Positions 34,922-47,284 of a stretch of 64,000 nt of DNA are shown here, one piece after another. The translations under genes were made by a program, and so were the position numbers. A model generated the notes under the pieces. That model did no database searches, was not told the DNA's origin, and saw only the letters and a program-made list of their open reading frames with translations. Where the stretch lies: NCBI GenBank assembly GCA_019022495.1, contig JAFEKR010000011.1, positions 62,001 through 126,000 of the forward strand, given 5' to 3'. This DNA is from Epichloe hybrida (taxonomy: Eukaryota; Ascomycota; Sordariomycetes; Hypocreales; Clavicipitaceae). Position 1 is the first letter of the stretch. Every line of letters starts with the position of its first letter.

Positions 34922-36043
34922 TTACTCCTCCATGGCATCCCCATGAACATCAGCCGGCACCCGCCCCTCATTCAACTCCTTCTCCAAAGCAATAATCTCC
35001 TGCAGACTCGTCGCCTTGCGAATCTTCTCCTGCAGCCGCTTCTTCTCGTCATCCGTCAGCTTTATCCTCGAAAGTTTGGATGTCTGTGCCGAGCCCTTCG
35101 CCGAGACAAGCGTCTTTGTCTTCTTGCCCAAAATCTACACACGTCGTTAGAAGCGCCCACCCGCCAGATTCCTTCCCACTTCGAGCCGCAGCCTGTCCTG
35201 CCCCCCCGAGTGAAAAAAAAAGAAGGACAAGAGGTCCAAAACGCACCTCTGAAGCAAGAGGCGTCAACTCCTCCTCCGTCCCAAACAGTTCCCGTCCACG
35301 CTCCCTCTCCACCTCCTTCACCTTGACATAATCGAGAAACCGCACGTTCGGACACCGCCAGAGCACCCAGTACCGGTAATTCTCCTTCCTGGCGACAGGA
35401 TTGTCCGCCAACACCAGATGCGTCAGCCGGCCGAACCCCCTCAGGACATCCAGATCCGCCAGCTCGCCCAGCTCGTTCGACGCCAGCACCAAATTCGTCA
35501 GGTTCGGCACCGCATTCGGCAGCGTCGCCTGGATACTCGCGATGCGGTTCCTCGCCAGCAAAAGGGTCGTTATGCGCGGCGACAACGGGAAGTTGCCCAG
35601 GACTTGGATATCGTTGTCTGTGAAGTCGATTGAGTCATGGGGCTAGCAAATCAGGTAATTGTGAAATCAGCCTCGATTGTTTCGTGTACTCTCCCCCTGT
35701 CTACTCTTTTTTTTTTTTTTTTTTTTTTTTTTTCGCGTAGCAGGTTTATTTTGCGAGACACGGAAGTTGCTTACCCCAGCGACACCAAGATTCTCAATAG
35801 CAGGGATCCTATGTCCTGTTTCTCACGCCAATGAAAAAAGACGTTCGCATCAACTAGCTCTCTTCCATGATCAAGTTCTCTTGTCTTTTTATGGGAGCCA
35901 TTTTATTCATGTGATAAAATATAGACAAGCATTGTAGCATCTGCTCTTTTCACCAAGAACGCACCTCGGAGATCCAACTCGCGCTCTTTGAGCGGGTTCA
36001 GGTAGGACAGGGAATCGTGGATGAGCTCTGCGGTGAGCCGCAT
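34922..36043 (-). CDS. lea1: U2 small nuclear ribonucleoprotein A' (Lea1)
   Basis: Four exons: 36043-35965, 35815-35775, 35642-35247, 35134-34922, coding for 242 residues. It opens MRLTAELIHDSLSYLNPLKE, continues HRIPAIENLGVAG and HDSIDFTDNDIQVL, then leucine-rich repeats (ITTLLLARNRIASI, LTNLVLASNELGEL, LTHLVLADNPVARKENYR) and the LRR-cap region WRCPNVRFLDYVKV. The C-terminus is a short basic/acidic helix. U2A' with U2B'' binds stem-loop IV of U2 snRNA in the spliceosome. Intron 2 (35643-35774) contains a 27-nt run (35707-35733, A on the sense strand). Confidence 0.95.
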
Positions 36044-36692
36044 TGCGATCGGGGGTGATTTCGCTTTTTGCTTGTTACCTTTGTTGCGGGCTGTGTAGTC
36101 GGCGGGCTATCAATCGATTGGGTCGCACTTGTCTCTCTGCTTGTCGGTTTTTCCTGCAAATGTTGGTGGCGAAAAGGTTGAGTGTCGTGTGGATGATGAG
36201 AGGGGAAATTTTGGGAAATTTTGGGCAGGCAAAAAGGTTGTTGCTGGTGCTGGTGCTGGTGCGCCCCCCACATCCCACATCTCCTTCACTCGACGACTTC
36301 AACTTTCAACTTTCAAAGTTGCCTCTTTGGGACGCGTCCGATTTATCTCTCTTTGAGGACTGTAAGACTACCCTTTCATTTCGTACTACCAGGCATCGCC
36401 GACCAGTAAGACTGATGCGGTGCTTTTAAGCACTTGGCCCAGCTGACTTCCAGGGTAGCATGAGCACCTTAGGATGACTAGCAACCTCAGCCTAGATTCA
36501 GTCTTACGCTCCTCAAAGAGATGGCATCATCAGTGTCATCACCGTATGAATGGTGCTTCCATTAACTAAGCTCCGTCTCGCACCTCTTTTTCCAATTTCC
36601 GTGAAATAAACATCAACTTGGACTCGCCCACTCAAACGTCTCAATCGACCACAACCAGCCAAGCAAGTTCCAGTCATTTTCTTCCTGCCCCC
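36044..36692. other. Intergenic, U2A' promoter side and VPS15 3' side
   Basis: The two flanking genes are on the minus strand. It contains GCTGGT triplet-like repeats near 36241-36261 and two GAGGACTGTAAGACTA/CTTACGCTCCTC-like stretches at 36355 and 36505 that look partly complementary. No gene is seen. Confidence 0.5.
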
Positions 36693-39600
36693 CTACTGAA
36701 ACACAAACACCACACCAGATCGGTCAACGCTCACGCTCATCGTATAAGGATACTCCAGCAGGACCACATCCAATACCGCATCCAGATGAGACTGCAACAG
36801 CTGCTGCTGCTGGAGCGAAATCACCGTTGACCTGGGTGGCCGTCCGCCAGAGCGCTTTCCCCTGGATGATGATGATGATGATGATGATGGGCCCCCCGCG
36901 GTGTTGTTCCCCCCTGCTCGTCCTTCTCCTGCCGTGTCACTGCCAGCTGGTGCATTCCTGTGTGCTCTTTCCGTGTTGATTGTCAGCGCAGATGCGGGAT
37001 GCGCCGCGCTGTACGTAGGCTGTTGCTCGTCCGGAGGCAGCCCGCTGAAAATTCGCGAGTTCTCGATGCGAGAAATGTCCCAGAACCGAAGCTTCTTGTC
37101 CGATCCGCCCGTGACGATGAATGCGTGGCGCACGTCGCGAGAGTCTTCGGCCGTGCCGGTGCCTGCGATCATGGCGCGCACGCCTCGGTCCGCGTTGGAG
37201 GTTTCGTTGCTTTCAAGGTTCGTGGCGAAGCGGCCCAGCATACCCTCGGGCTTGTCTTCGTCGACATCCCATGCCGTGTATCCCTTTGGTCCGTCCTTGC
37301 TGCCACTCGTACGGTACATCTCTCGACATGTCGTCTTTTCCAAGTCCCATACCGTGACCTCTCCTTGACCTGTGCCTCCTGCGATACATACCCATTTGCC
37401 TCGGCCTTTGGTAGGGTGGATGCACATGCGGTAGATGGCCCCCTTGCCTGGCACGCCCCAGCCGCGAAGTCTCATTTTGAAGCGCAAGTCCCACAGGTCC
37501 ACGACGCCATGTGATGTGCCTACACAAAGCCAGTTGCGTTTGCGATCAACACAGAAACACGTGGGTGCGCCATGATGAATGGGGTTTTCTAGCGAATACA
37601 GCAGGGTCATGGTTCGCAATTCGATGCCGATAATCCTGGACCGATTCGTCGCCAGCAGCAACACCGAGTTCGACTCTTGTCGAAAGTGCTCGCACCACAC
37701 GGCGGATTCTCCGTCGCGTAGTTGATATTCACGGACGGTCCGCAGCTTGCCATACCTGATGACGCCGCTGGCCGAAACCGTGTCGACCTTGACCACATGC
37801 ACGCTGCCGTCGCTGGCACAGCTAACGAAACAGTGTGAGTTTTCCACAAAGCACAGCGCCAACACGCGCGCACCCTCGGCATGCTTGTGCGTCTGTCGAG
37901 ATCGTTGGGTGATGTTCCGCTCCAGCCTTGCCGTGTCCCAGACTCGGACACAGCCATCGTTTCCTCCGGTGACGAAGAAGATGTGATCGGGCGACGGAAC
38001 CGCTCTGTTGATGGGACCCTTGTGCTCTCCGAATGTGGCAACCAAGTGTCCCTCCGGGCGCCAATGGTCGTCACCGGTTTGAGCACCAGCAGTTCGGGCT
38101 TTGCTTCTTGCAATGGACTGCACCATGGGCCCAAACTCCAATACGTCTCGCGGGAAATTGTCGATATAAATCTGATCCAGCATTCGCTGGATGCTGGGAT
38201 CCGTCCCCTCGTAGGTATGTCTCGCCTGTCGGGGAGCTGACTGGTTGGTTTCGTCGTTGCGTGTAGGCACAGGGGACGATGGTGTGCCCGGGGCAAAAGG
38301 TCCCTCTACTTCTCCAAAGGCATTCGTGTCACTTGTGCCTGTTTCCGCCATTGACTTGTTGCCATCTTTCCTACCGAGCAGGCTGAGTGCACTTGGCTGA
38401 TGACGCATCGTCCTCCTTGCCGAGGAGAGCCCGTCATTGACCGGAACATCGTCATCTCCCGCGCCTCTTCCTACAGCTTTACTCTCGGGTGACGACTCCC
38501 TTCTCGAGTGTCGAGAGCTGGCACGTGTGCTACCCTCTGGAGACAAGAACCGCCGTCGCGAGGCGGATGAGCGAGGTCCGACGCTCTGCACGCGATTCGC
38601 ATGACCGCTCATCGCTGCTTTCCGTCTCTTGCTAATAGTATCGTCGATAGTCATGGACGCGTCTAGCAAAGCATCTGCGATAGTATAAGGCCCGGCTGGC
38701 GAATCCAAATCAGGCGTCGTATTTGGATCACGAAGGGGTGCGTCGTTGAAGAAGACTGTTTGTGGAGTGACTCCGAGTTCCTTCAGGGATATCAGTTCGG
38801 AATGAGTGCTTGACTCGCCAGTCGCGGTGTCCCTGGTTCTGGCTTTACTAAGTCGCCAGATGAATTCTCCAAGCGCCAGTAGCTTCACCTCATCGCCAGC
38901 TTTGAGCCCGAGGTTTCGCAGTTTGGAGAGCCATTGCTCATCTTCGTCATTGCGCACAGCTCTACTCATCGAATTGGCGTTCAGGTGCTTGGACGACCGG
39001 TTACTCGAGGGTCCCAATGCCAAGGAGCGCATCTTTTGCAGCGGCTTCCAGAAGACGCCCCGATCAGTTTGAGTAGCCCAGGTGATTGCTTGGTCAAAAA
39101 CGGGTCTTGTCAAAGGCTTCTTCAATGACTCGAGCAAACTTAGCTCATCGAGCTCGGCCACGGTGTCGATTTTCAGGTAGGGCGTGATAAGTGGAACAAG
39201 TATGCATCGCACATCAGCAGCGTCGAGATACTTGGCCGCCTGCGATAGAAAATAAGTGGCTGCCTCTCGAATCCAGATGTTTGGATGCATCGTGAACCGT
39301 CCGACGAGGTCCGCAAGCTCCCAAGTTCTGGGTCTTGACAGCAAGCCAAGCCCTGCGAGATGAGCCAGTGAATGCAGCGCCGCCTGCACCACAGTCTCTT
39401 CAGCATCGGCCAAGGCTTGCAACATCAATGGCAGCATGAACTCTTCCAAGCTGGTGCTGCCGATGAAAGCGGCGATGCCGACAATGGTATCGAAAAACGC
39501 ACACTTGAGCGTCCAGTCACGGTCATTGAGATACGTGTTGAGGTGTGTGAGCAGTATGTCGTTGGACTGTTCCTGGAAGAACATGCAGAGCTCCGGCACG

Positions 39601-41445
39601 GATGCCAGGAACGCCCTGCGAACGTAGACGTCTGGATCTTCCACCAATTGCTTTGTATGACTTTCGAGTATTTCAAAAAGCTCGCGTCCGGCGTTGTCGA
39701 AAACGCTTTCAAAGTTGGCATCGGCTTCTGCACCGGGTTCGACTTCCGGATCTGCAATCGGCATCGATCCATCTGCCCGTAAGCTCGAGGCGGTTTCCAA
39801 AAACCGCTGTGCCGTCGAAGCAAGGCTCCCTATGCATGAGGCATATGTGGCTCTGACCAGGGAGCTTGCCACGCGCGACCGTGATCCCAGGGCGATCTCC
39901 AGCCGTGGGAGGACATATTCAACCAGTAGATGAGAGTTTATCGGGGTGGGCGTGCGCACCAACTGCAAAAGTTGAGTGATTGTCCTGATGGCAGCCACGA
40001 TAACGGCATCCGCCTCCTCCCTTTTCAGCAATGTCATGAGATAAGGCAACACTCTATCCAGCTTGGCTTCGTCTGTAAGACGCTCGGCAAAGGCCAGAAG
40101 AACATCGCAGGCCCGCACTCTTGAGGATGCTCTAGCAGTAGTGCGCAGAGATGACACGATGAGCGTCAAAAATATCAGGGTGCCATCATCCTCCGGCGGC
40201 TCGAGATCGGCCGAGACTATATGCTCATGATTCGGGATGCTCAGTCGAACCGGAAAGTGCCCCAACGCCAATCGACCAATTGATGGTGGCGCTTTGGAGA
40301 ATACCCTCTTTTCTGACTGGTAGCCCAAAAAGTATGAAATCTTGTCAAAATCGTAGAAGACGCGGTCTATTCTATCGTCGGATTCGCCCATGTTCCTCTG
40401 GCTGCCCGACATGGGGCTGTTACCCGAGGATGGATCGGTGATGAGCTCCATGTATTGGTGTAAGAAGTTGTAAAAATAGCTCGGAAAGACTTTTCCCTTC
40501 CAGAAGTCGAGATATTGCTCGGCAGAATAACGCTTCTCGGGATCCAGTTGAATCATGTGTGCAATCATGTCTCGAACGTCCTTGTCAGAAATGACACTGA
40601 GGTGCGTGATGACAGGGTCATACTCTCCCCGTTTGTACTTGTACAGCTGGGCGAGACTGAACATTTCGGATTCCAGAAACATTTGCGCAATGACGCATCC
40701 GGCACTGAAAATGTCCATGGCCCACGTCATCTTGGCCTTGAGCCGGGGTTCCTCGCCTGAGGCGTAGAAACGCTCCGGGGCAATGTAGCATGTTCGACGG
40801 CCGGACGTGTCAAAGAAATAGGAGAAATCGCCAGGGTTGTCGTCCGGTAGCAATATTGGTTTGTATGCTGACGCGAAATCCGTCAGATACAGCCAGTTCC
40901 ACGACGTGACCAGCACATTCTGCGCCTTGATGTCGCCATGGTACACGTCGCGAGCGTGACAGTCGCGCAGTGCGCAAAGCAGCTGGAACGCAAGCCATTT
41001 CTTCTCAATATCTTCGAGGAAGGGACGCGTGCTCAGTCTGTCGTAAAGTGAGCTGTACTGGAACTGGCGAACGAGATATCCGTTCGTCTCGGTTTCGATG
41101 ATGCGCTGGAAGGGCAGGGCGTTGGGGACGTCCATCAAAGCCTTTCGTTCCTCTGGAGGCACACAAATAAATGTCAGCGAAAATGGCCCGTCAGGCGCAA
41201 CCGGGCGCGCATAGAACAGAATATCACACACTCAATAGTTTCTGCTTGTACTCGTCGAGATTCGCTTCTGCATAAGGCTTCAGCAACACCTTGACCAACA
41301 CAACTCCATGTTCGTGCCGTCCACGAATGCTCTTCATGAACCGTGCGTTGCCGATGCTGCGTTCGTATTGTACGTCCTGCAGCTGGACCACATCGATGCC
41401 AGCCGAGCCAGCCGAAGGCGTTGCCAATGAGAAGCCCTGGCCCAT
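36693..41445 (-). CDS. vps15: VPS15 protein kinase / PI3-kinase regulatory subunit
   Basis: Two exons: 41445-41232 and 41152-36693, coding for 1557 residues. The N-terminus MGQGFSLATPS has Gly2 and Ser6 for myristoylation. The kinase domain carries the VPS15-type catalytic loop VYHGDIKAQNVLVTSW and LTDFASAYKP in place of DFG, then a long HEAT-repeat region (about 380-760; for example VAAIRTITQLLQLVRTP). A Ser/Arg-rich insert (about 860-1000) follows, and C-terminal WD repeats (from FGEHKGPINRAVPSPDHIFF, about 1080 to the end). VPS15 holds VPS34 and makes PtdIns3P for vacuolar sorting and autophagy. A poly-Ser tract near residue 1500 comes from the ATG/GAT repeat at about 36867-36888. Confidence 0.95.
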
Positions 41446-42397
41446 TCTTGCTACCGTATTTTTCTTTCTTCCGCGTCGATATTCCGCGTCGATATTCCGC
41501 GTCGGTCGCAGTCGAAGCGCGCTCTGGGCTTATCTATCGTCGTATTGAGTCACTCGACATTTTTCCCCACCTCGAGCGCGGGTTGCGCGACGAAGGTTGG
41601 TGAAGAAAAAAAAATTCAAGCAGATCCAATAGCAAAAGCGACCGAGCTTCTCCAAAAAGCTGTATGGCGGTGTTGGCATCTGTCTGAGTGAAAGCTAGGA
41701 AAGCTAGGACACAGTTGGATAGATGCACATGAAGAAGGGTAACCTGGTAAAGGTGGGCATCCCAGGGCATGTCATCATCAACCAGAGGGCAGCCGCAATT
41801 CGCCCACCTTCCCACCGTGGAGAGGAGGGGGGCGGGCAGTGGGGCTTCTTTCAGGAGTCCAGGACATCGTGTTGACCTTTGATATGCATCATACAATGCA
41901 CCACGACGCTACTTTCGACATTGCTACAGTGTATGGACAGTCCTTCTCTCGGGCGATGCCCGTCGTCAACAAGGGTACACTATTGATGCGGCCTCGACAA
42001 AGATTATGATTCAATCTCGGGCGCCAAATATAAGAAACAGAAGCACTCAGTCTTGGCAGTGATAAGGGTATCTATCCACAGTGCATGTAATCCGTAGCAA
42101 TGAAATACAGGAAGGAAAAAAAATAAAAAAAACTCAAGCACGATTTTACCTCCGAAACGAGTGTGAACCGCAGTCCCAAGCTTCCCTAAATATGCAATTC
42201 GCTTCCAAAAAAAAAAAAATATCCCATATCACCGAATGTCCCATTGCTATGGCCAATTATGCAGTTTCAAATGCTAAATGTCATCAAATATTTGTTCGTT
42301 GGTTTTGCGGTGTCAACTTTTCGATCAAAACGAAAGTCGGGGTCTGTTCTCAGCATTCCATCACAGTTTTCCGCGAGTTGATCGGCAGCTTCCGAGC
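41446..42397. other. Intergenic, VPS15 promoter side and 3' side of the coiled-coil gene
   Basis: Contains two tandem copies of TATTCCGCGTCGA at about 41479-41505 just upstream of VPS15, A13 at about 42208-42220, and otherwise nothing notable. No gene is seen. Confidence 0.5.
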
Positions 42398-43612
42398 TTA
42401 CACAGCACCACTACGCATCAGCCTGGTAGATCGGTATTCCAGCTTAGGCGCCACCAGATCGTTCAAGTCCTCGTCCAGATGGGTATCTATCTCGAGCATC
42501 GCTGAGGGACCAGGTACGAGTGTCGGGATCGGTGCAATTTCCAATGTCAGACGCTTTTCCCTGTTGGAGATTGTTCCGTCTTTGTGCTCAGCGTTTACAT
42601 CTCGCCTGACGCTGATGGGACGATGCATGCGAGCCTTCCCCGTGTCTCCTATTTCTTTGGCCAGCTCGGGATCTTCGCGCTGGACACGTTCAATTTCTCT
42701 CACAGATTCTTGCAGCACTTCCATCAGCCGAGCCTGAATCTTCCTGATTTCGTCGTGACAATTTGCGTCTCTCAAGAATTGGTGGGCGCTGTGTTCGCAA
42801 GTGCTCTGCACAAACACGAGGCTCTTGTCCAGGGAGTCATAAACATCCACCGGCTCATCCGAGTTTCCCGGTTGCCTTGAATCCGTAGACGCTTGGTCAT
42901 TTGATGTAGGTCCTAGCCGGCGGGTACTCATGCATCTCAATGATGGAAGTGCGTCGACGGCAAATCGTTCGGCGCTGGACCGTTTCGCGTCGTTGGCGAT
43001 TTCAAGCTCGGCCATACGCTTGATCTGGGCGACTTTGGCAGCCATTTTCGCCTTGCGCATGAGATTCCTGCTCGAGGACACAAATCTGACAAGATCATCA
43101 AAAAATCCTTGGACATAGCTGTCGTAGTAAACAATGATCATGCTTCGAGTACGGTAGGTCGGTGTGCCACCTTCTGCTGACACCATTGAATTGGATCGTC
43201 GCTTCTTGTTTGCTTGGACTAGACCCCGAGCGTGGGCAGCTACGGCTTCGCGAGCCTTTTTGTGTAGTGCTGCGCGGTTTTCACTGCCCGGGCTCGGAGG
43301 AGATGCTGGTACTTGACCTTCTCTGGACGGCGATGATGGTGTCCTGGTGGGTGCGGGCCGTTTCGCGCGATTTCGGCTCGAGGGTTGGGGAAGTTCGGAA
43401 TCCAGGTGCATCGGGCCTTCGTCCTTGGGCTTGAGCGATTCTGACGAGCCTTTATTGCGGAGAGATGGAGGGGAAGCAGCAGAGTTGGCATCGGCGCCAG
43501 CCAAGGCTGCGAGCTCAGCCTGCCTGTGCTCAATCTGCCCGTTCAGATCGTGCAGACGCCGTCGCCAGTCGGGGATGTTGTTGGCCAGGTTACGGAGGGC
43601 CTCCATTTTCAT
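42398..43612 (-). CDS. Conserved-looking fungal protein of unknown function, coiled-coil
   Basis: One exon of 404 residues from an ATG at 43612 (MKMEALRNLANNIPDWRRRL). The family was not recognised. It begins with a predicted coiled coil (HDLNGQIEHRQAELAALAG), then a Ser/Pro/Arg-rich low-complexity stretch (about 50-140) with a basic nuclear-localisation-like ANKKRRS. A well-ordered helical block follows (YYDSYVQGFFDDLVRFVSSS, then NLMRKAKMAAKVAQIKRMAEL), then a second helical region (LDKSLVFVQSTCEHSAHQFL to VQREDPELAKEI). Codon use and intact length argue for a real gene. A nuclear or cytoskeletal role would be a guess. A second Met two codons in is an alternative start. Confidence 0.75.
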   Translation of the reverse strand: MKMEALRNLANNIPDWRRRLHDLNGQIEHRQAELAALAGADANSAASPPSLRNKGSSESLKPKDEGPMHLDSELPQPSSRNRAKRPAPTRTPSSPSREGQVPASPPSPGSENRAALHKKAREAVAAHARGLVQANKKRRSNSMVSAEGGTPTYRTRSMIIVYYDSYVQGFFDDLVRFVSSSRNLMRKAKMAAKVAQIKRMAELEIANDAKRSSAERFAVDALPSLRCMSTRRLGPTSNDQASTDSRQPGNSDEPVDVYDSLDKSLVFVQSTCEHSAHQFLRDANCHDEIRKIQARLMEVLQESVREIERVQREDPELAKEIGDTGKARMHRPISVRRDVNAEHKDGTISNREKRLTLEIAPIPTLVPGPSAMLEIDTHLDEDLNDLVAPKLEYRSTRLMRSGAV

Positions 43613-44114
43613 AGATCGAATGTCCGACCCCCGGGACGGAACCGTTGTTGGAGGAGTCGTTGTGTGTGGCAGCGTTAGGCGTCCAAGGCCTAACGCGCCA
43701 CTGCGAAGGGGAGGATTTTCGGATAAACGTAGTGAAGACTCGAAAGATGGAAGGAAGAGATTGCCCGCTGCCTTATCGCAAGGAGGATGAAGCCGACGCG
43801 GGCTCTATGTTGGGACGATGCCGAAGTCCAGAGTACTTGAGTACTGAGTGTTACAGGCGAAGGTGGGTAAATCAGATTGGGGGGCAAACCAAGACGGATA
43901 ATCTAGCGGATTCAATCGGAGCGCCACAGCGTCGGGTGCTGGATTTGCGAAAATGACGTTCAAGCCGCTGTCGAATTGTCGTTGGGCGACTTTGTTGATT
44001 GAGCAGAGTAGGGTTGGGTGGATGCGTGTGAATGAGGTCGTGAGAAAGCCGCCGACCTTTGTCGGTATCGGGAAGACGGGGTGTGTGGGGGAGAGGGAAG
44101 GGAGACAGAGACGG

Positions 44115-44198
44115 GTCTGGTGTGTCTGGTGTGTGTCTGGTGTGTCTGGTGTGTGTCTGGTGTGTCTGGTGTGTGTCTGGTGTGTCTGGTGTCTGGTG
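44115..44198. repeat. GT-rich minisatellite, 20-nt unit TGTGTCTGGTGTGTGTCTGG
   Basis: Three perfect 20-nt copies (44121-44180) plus a partial one. Each unit is itself made of two CTGG-TGTGT half-units of slightly different length. Confidence 0.95.
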
Positions 44199-45199
44199 CG
44201 CACTTAAAAGTGGTGGCTCCATTCTAATGCAGTGCGGTGTGTGCAAGTTGCAGAGGGTTGACCTCCTGCTGAGTACCTGCTCAGGTACCGAGTAGCCTCA
44301 AGTGCTAGCAGAAAGTACGGAGGACCTACCCCGATTCCGAGTACTCCGTGCTCCGCTTCGGATTACAGTAGCAGTTTACCACGGACCAGCCGAGTCTGGC
44401 GGCCTGCGATGGGTCGGTCGGGTCGGCTGGCTTGTTAAACTTACGAACGACTGACTGGATGACATACAATCAAGGACGAGACTGAAATGAACTCGAGGAG
44501 TCGAGGAGCGGATGGGTTTGTCTCCCTTCTTGTTACGGGTTATGGCGCACAAAGTTCAATGAATGCTATAGTCTCGTGTCACTTCACAGCAGTTTACTTT
44601 TGCTCCGGTGGACATTGGTTGTTGTTATTGTTATCGTTGTTGTCGTTGTCGTTGTTGGATGTCTGGTGTGATGGATGATTGGAGTGCGGCGAGTGCTTCG
44701 TACGGAGCGCCTTCGATCCGAACTCCCTTGTGATACCTTTCCCATGTACGGAGTACCAGTTGACTCGTCACTTCTCGGTGGATCGGATCTGTGCACGATG
44801 CGATGCGTCAGTTTCCGAGAGAGGGGCGAGAGCAGCCGAGGGACATGCATTGATTGCTCTTTGTGATGATGTATTGTGATGATGTATGGCAAGAAAAGAG
44901 AACTTTGCTCTAATCCATATCCATACTTCCATACCTCCATACCTCCATACAATCTCCCCATCTCCATACCCAATGCAACATTTGCCCTTGGCTGCAGCTC
45001 GAATCAAAGGTGCCAAAGTACGGATTACGAATCGACGAATCAATCGCCCCGGAAAGGGCCCCGGGAACCAACCGGCTATTATTGCCGGAGGAGGCTTCTC
45101 AAGTTTGCTTTTGGTGTCGAATGTATTATTAATAACCTCAAATGCATGGGCAGTTCCCGTGCGGCCAGAAATTGCTATCGGTGCGTCCGCTCCATTTTT

Positions 45200-45780
45200 T
45201 TAAGATAATCCTAGTAAGTCCTACGTAATTATTTACAAGTAAATGAAAAGATTTGTGCTTTTCTTTGTGAGGTGCTGTGTGGCGCTGTGTGCAGGGACCA
45301 CAGACCTCATAATCAATTGCGGCTAGCATTGATGGATCTTTTGGTCTGTCGGGGAATTTAGCACACCTTCTAGGTTCTTACATTCTTATAGTTGAATTAA
45401 AGTTTATATTTTTTTCAAAAAAAATTCGTACGTATGTTCATTTGCTTTTCAACTTGTATACATCTTAGTTGTAAAGTGTTAAAGCTAGACCATTAGCAAG
45501 CATGGTATTAATCGCGTTGCGCGCCTTTAATTAGGTGCTCGCGTACGTGGGCTAACCACAGCCGCGATTGCGACCGCGCAAAGAACTGGCGTGGCCCTAG
45601 TCACGTGACCTCCACATAACCCTATAATTATATCATGCGTGTATAGAATGCTGTTCTAACACTTATAATCATCTCTCATATATTTTAAAGGTCTTTTTAT
45701 TCAGGAGCTATTACTACAACGTATGTCTAAATTTATCATTCGGGGTTTTTCGGTTCTCTAATGTGGTAGCGTTTTGCCTT
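45200..45780. other. AT-rich island, possible decayed (RIP-affected) transposon remnant
   Basis: Composition drops sharply compared with flanks: many TA dinucleotides, TTAATTA-like words and short T/A runs, broken by GC patches such as GCGTTGCGCGCC. A perfect palindrome GTCACGTGAC lies at 45600-45609. No reading frame or terminal repeat could be recognised, so element type is unknown. RIP origin is inferred from composition only. Confidence 0.35.
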
Positions 45781-47284
45781 GACCTCTCTAAGGTGCCAAC
45801 ACCTGCGGCACGAACTTGTCAAAAGACGCATGATCTGATCTTGGCTCGGCGCAGCAAAAAAAAAAAAAAAAAAGGGGGGGGGGGTGCCTAGTTTCAAGAT
45901 GATTCAAGGTTTTTTGGCCAAAAAAATCACTTCTACGAGCCAAACGAACTCGAAAGTGTTTTGATAGCTGGTGACGCCGTGCGTGAATTCCAGAGGTCAG
46001 CCTCATTCGACCTGGACAGCTGGTAATAGAAGTAACACAGTGAGCATTGGTGCGAGACATTTTATTACACTCTCAACTTCCGTGGGCGGGCTCGTTCAAT
46101 CGAGTTGTCAGTCTTTCTGGAACGTTTTCTCGAGCACATCGGGATGAAGTCGACGAGTTAGATGGACTGGCCGCGACGTGCCTCCTCTGGCGGCGCCACG
46201 GCGCCAACTTATAAGCAACGCTGCCGTCGGCATGGAATCTTTTTCAAAGAGCTACGGGGCTACGGTTGGAATCTCACGCTCTGCGACTGGATTTCTCGTC
46301 CGTACTCCGTAAAACTTCCATTCGTATCATCGTCATGTGAAGCATGTCCACTACATCTCTGTACGACTCTGTTCAGCCGGTACATCCCAATGTTCCATTT
46401 CGCACTGCAACAGAGCTTATACGGTCAGTATGGTGACTTGGGTGATGATTTGTGATGATTTGTGATCATTATGGCAGGCATGTTTCTTGAAAAGCTTTTC
46501 AACACGGACGTCAATCATCGGCGCCCCCCCCCCCTCCCCCTCTCTTTTCGTTTGGTATAGCCAGCAGTAATGGGTCATCAAATATTAGTAGGAATCCGAT
46601 GCGTTGGCTACAGCCATTGATGAAGAAGGGGCAAGAAAAAAAAACCAAAGTTTGTGTGAATCAAGTCCCAAATAAGACAAGGGCCGAGGGAAGGTAAGAC
46701 GTAAAGGCGCAGTTGATGCTCTGGTTTCAGCCAGATCTGACATTCTTTTCTGACTGACCGTCTCGTTCACTCAAGTCGGTGACGCGTGCCCCCAATAGGT
46801 CCCCTCAAGTCAACACGTCGAAGAACCGCTTCCGTGCCAGGAAGGGGAAGGGGAATCCCACGGCTTTACACGCGTATTAGCATGCTATTTCATAATCCAA
46901 ACGAGTCGCTCGAGTAATGCTTAGGATGCCGACTCATTGCAACGGCCTGGCACGATTGAACCGTATTCGGCTTTTCTTCGTTCTCGGCAGTCCATGCAAG
47001 AAGCGAGAATGCCCAGGTTGTTAATAGTGACCTGACAATACGACAGCAACAAGGTGGACCGTATCAACAGAACTTGCAAACGAATGGAATCCTACGCAGT
47101 CGAATCGTTTGTTGCTCGCTCCTCAATCTAGCTCACGAGTACTCTTTGCGTCGACTCTTCTCCGCATCGCCATCGTTCAACCTCCTGAAGGGGGGGGGGC
47201 ATTTATCAGAAAGACTTGACCTAACGACATGATGAAATGAAATGGTTATAATCCGTACTTGATTGAGATTCGAGTGCTCCTACG

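Larger units (their letters stand above)
43613..47284. other. Gene-poor stretch (3.7 kb)
   Basis: No supportable gene. It holds the minisatellite at 44115-44198, several TACGGAGTAC/TACGGATTAC/TACTCCGTA motifs (44342, 44747, 45019, 46303), (CCATAC)-type repeats at about 44920-44950, an AT-rich island (45200-45780, listed separately), an A19 plus G10 compound run at 45855-45883, and a C10 run near 46526. Small ORFs here have no domain and no consistent coding character. Confidence 0.55.
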
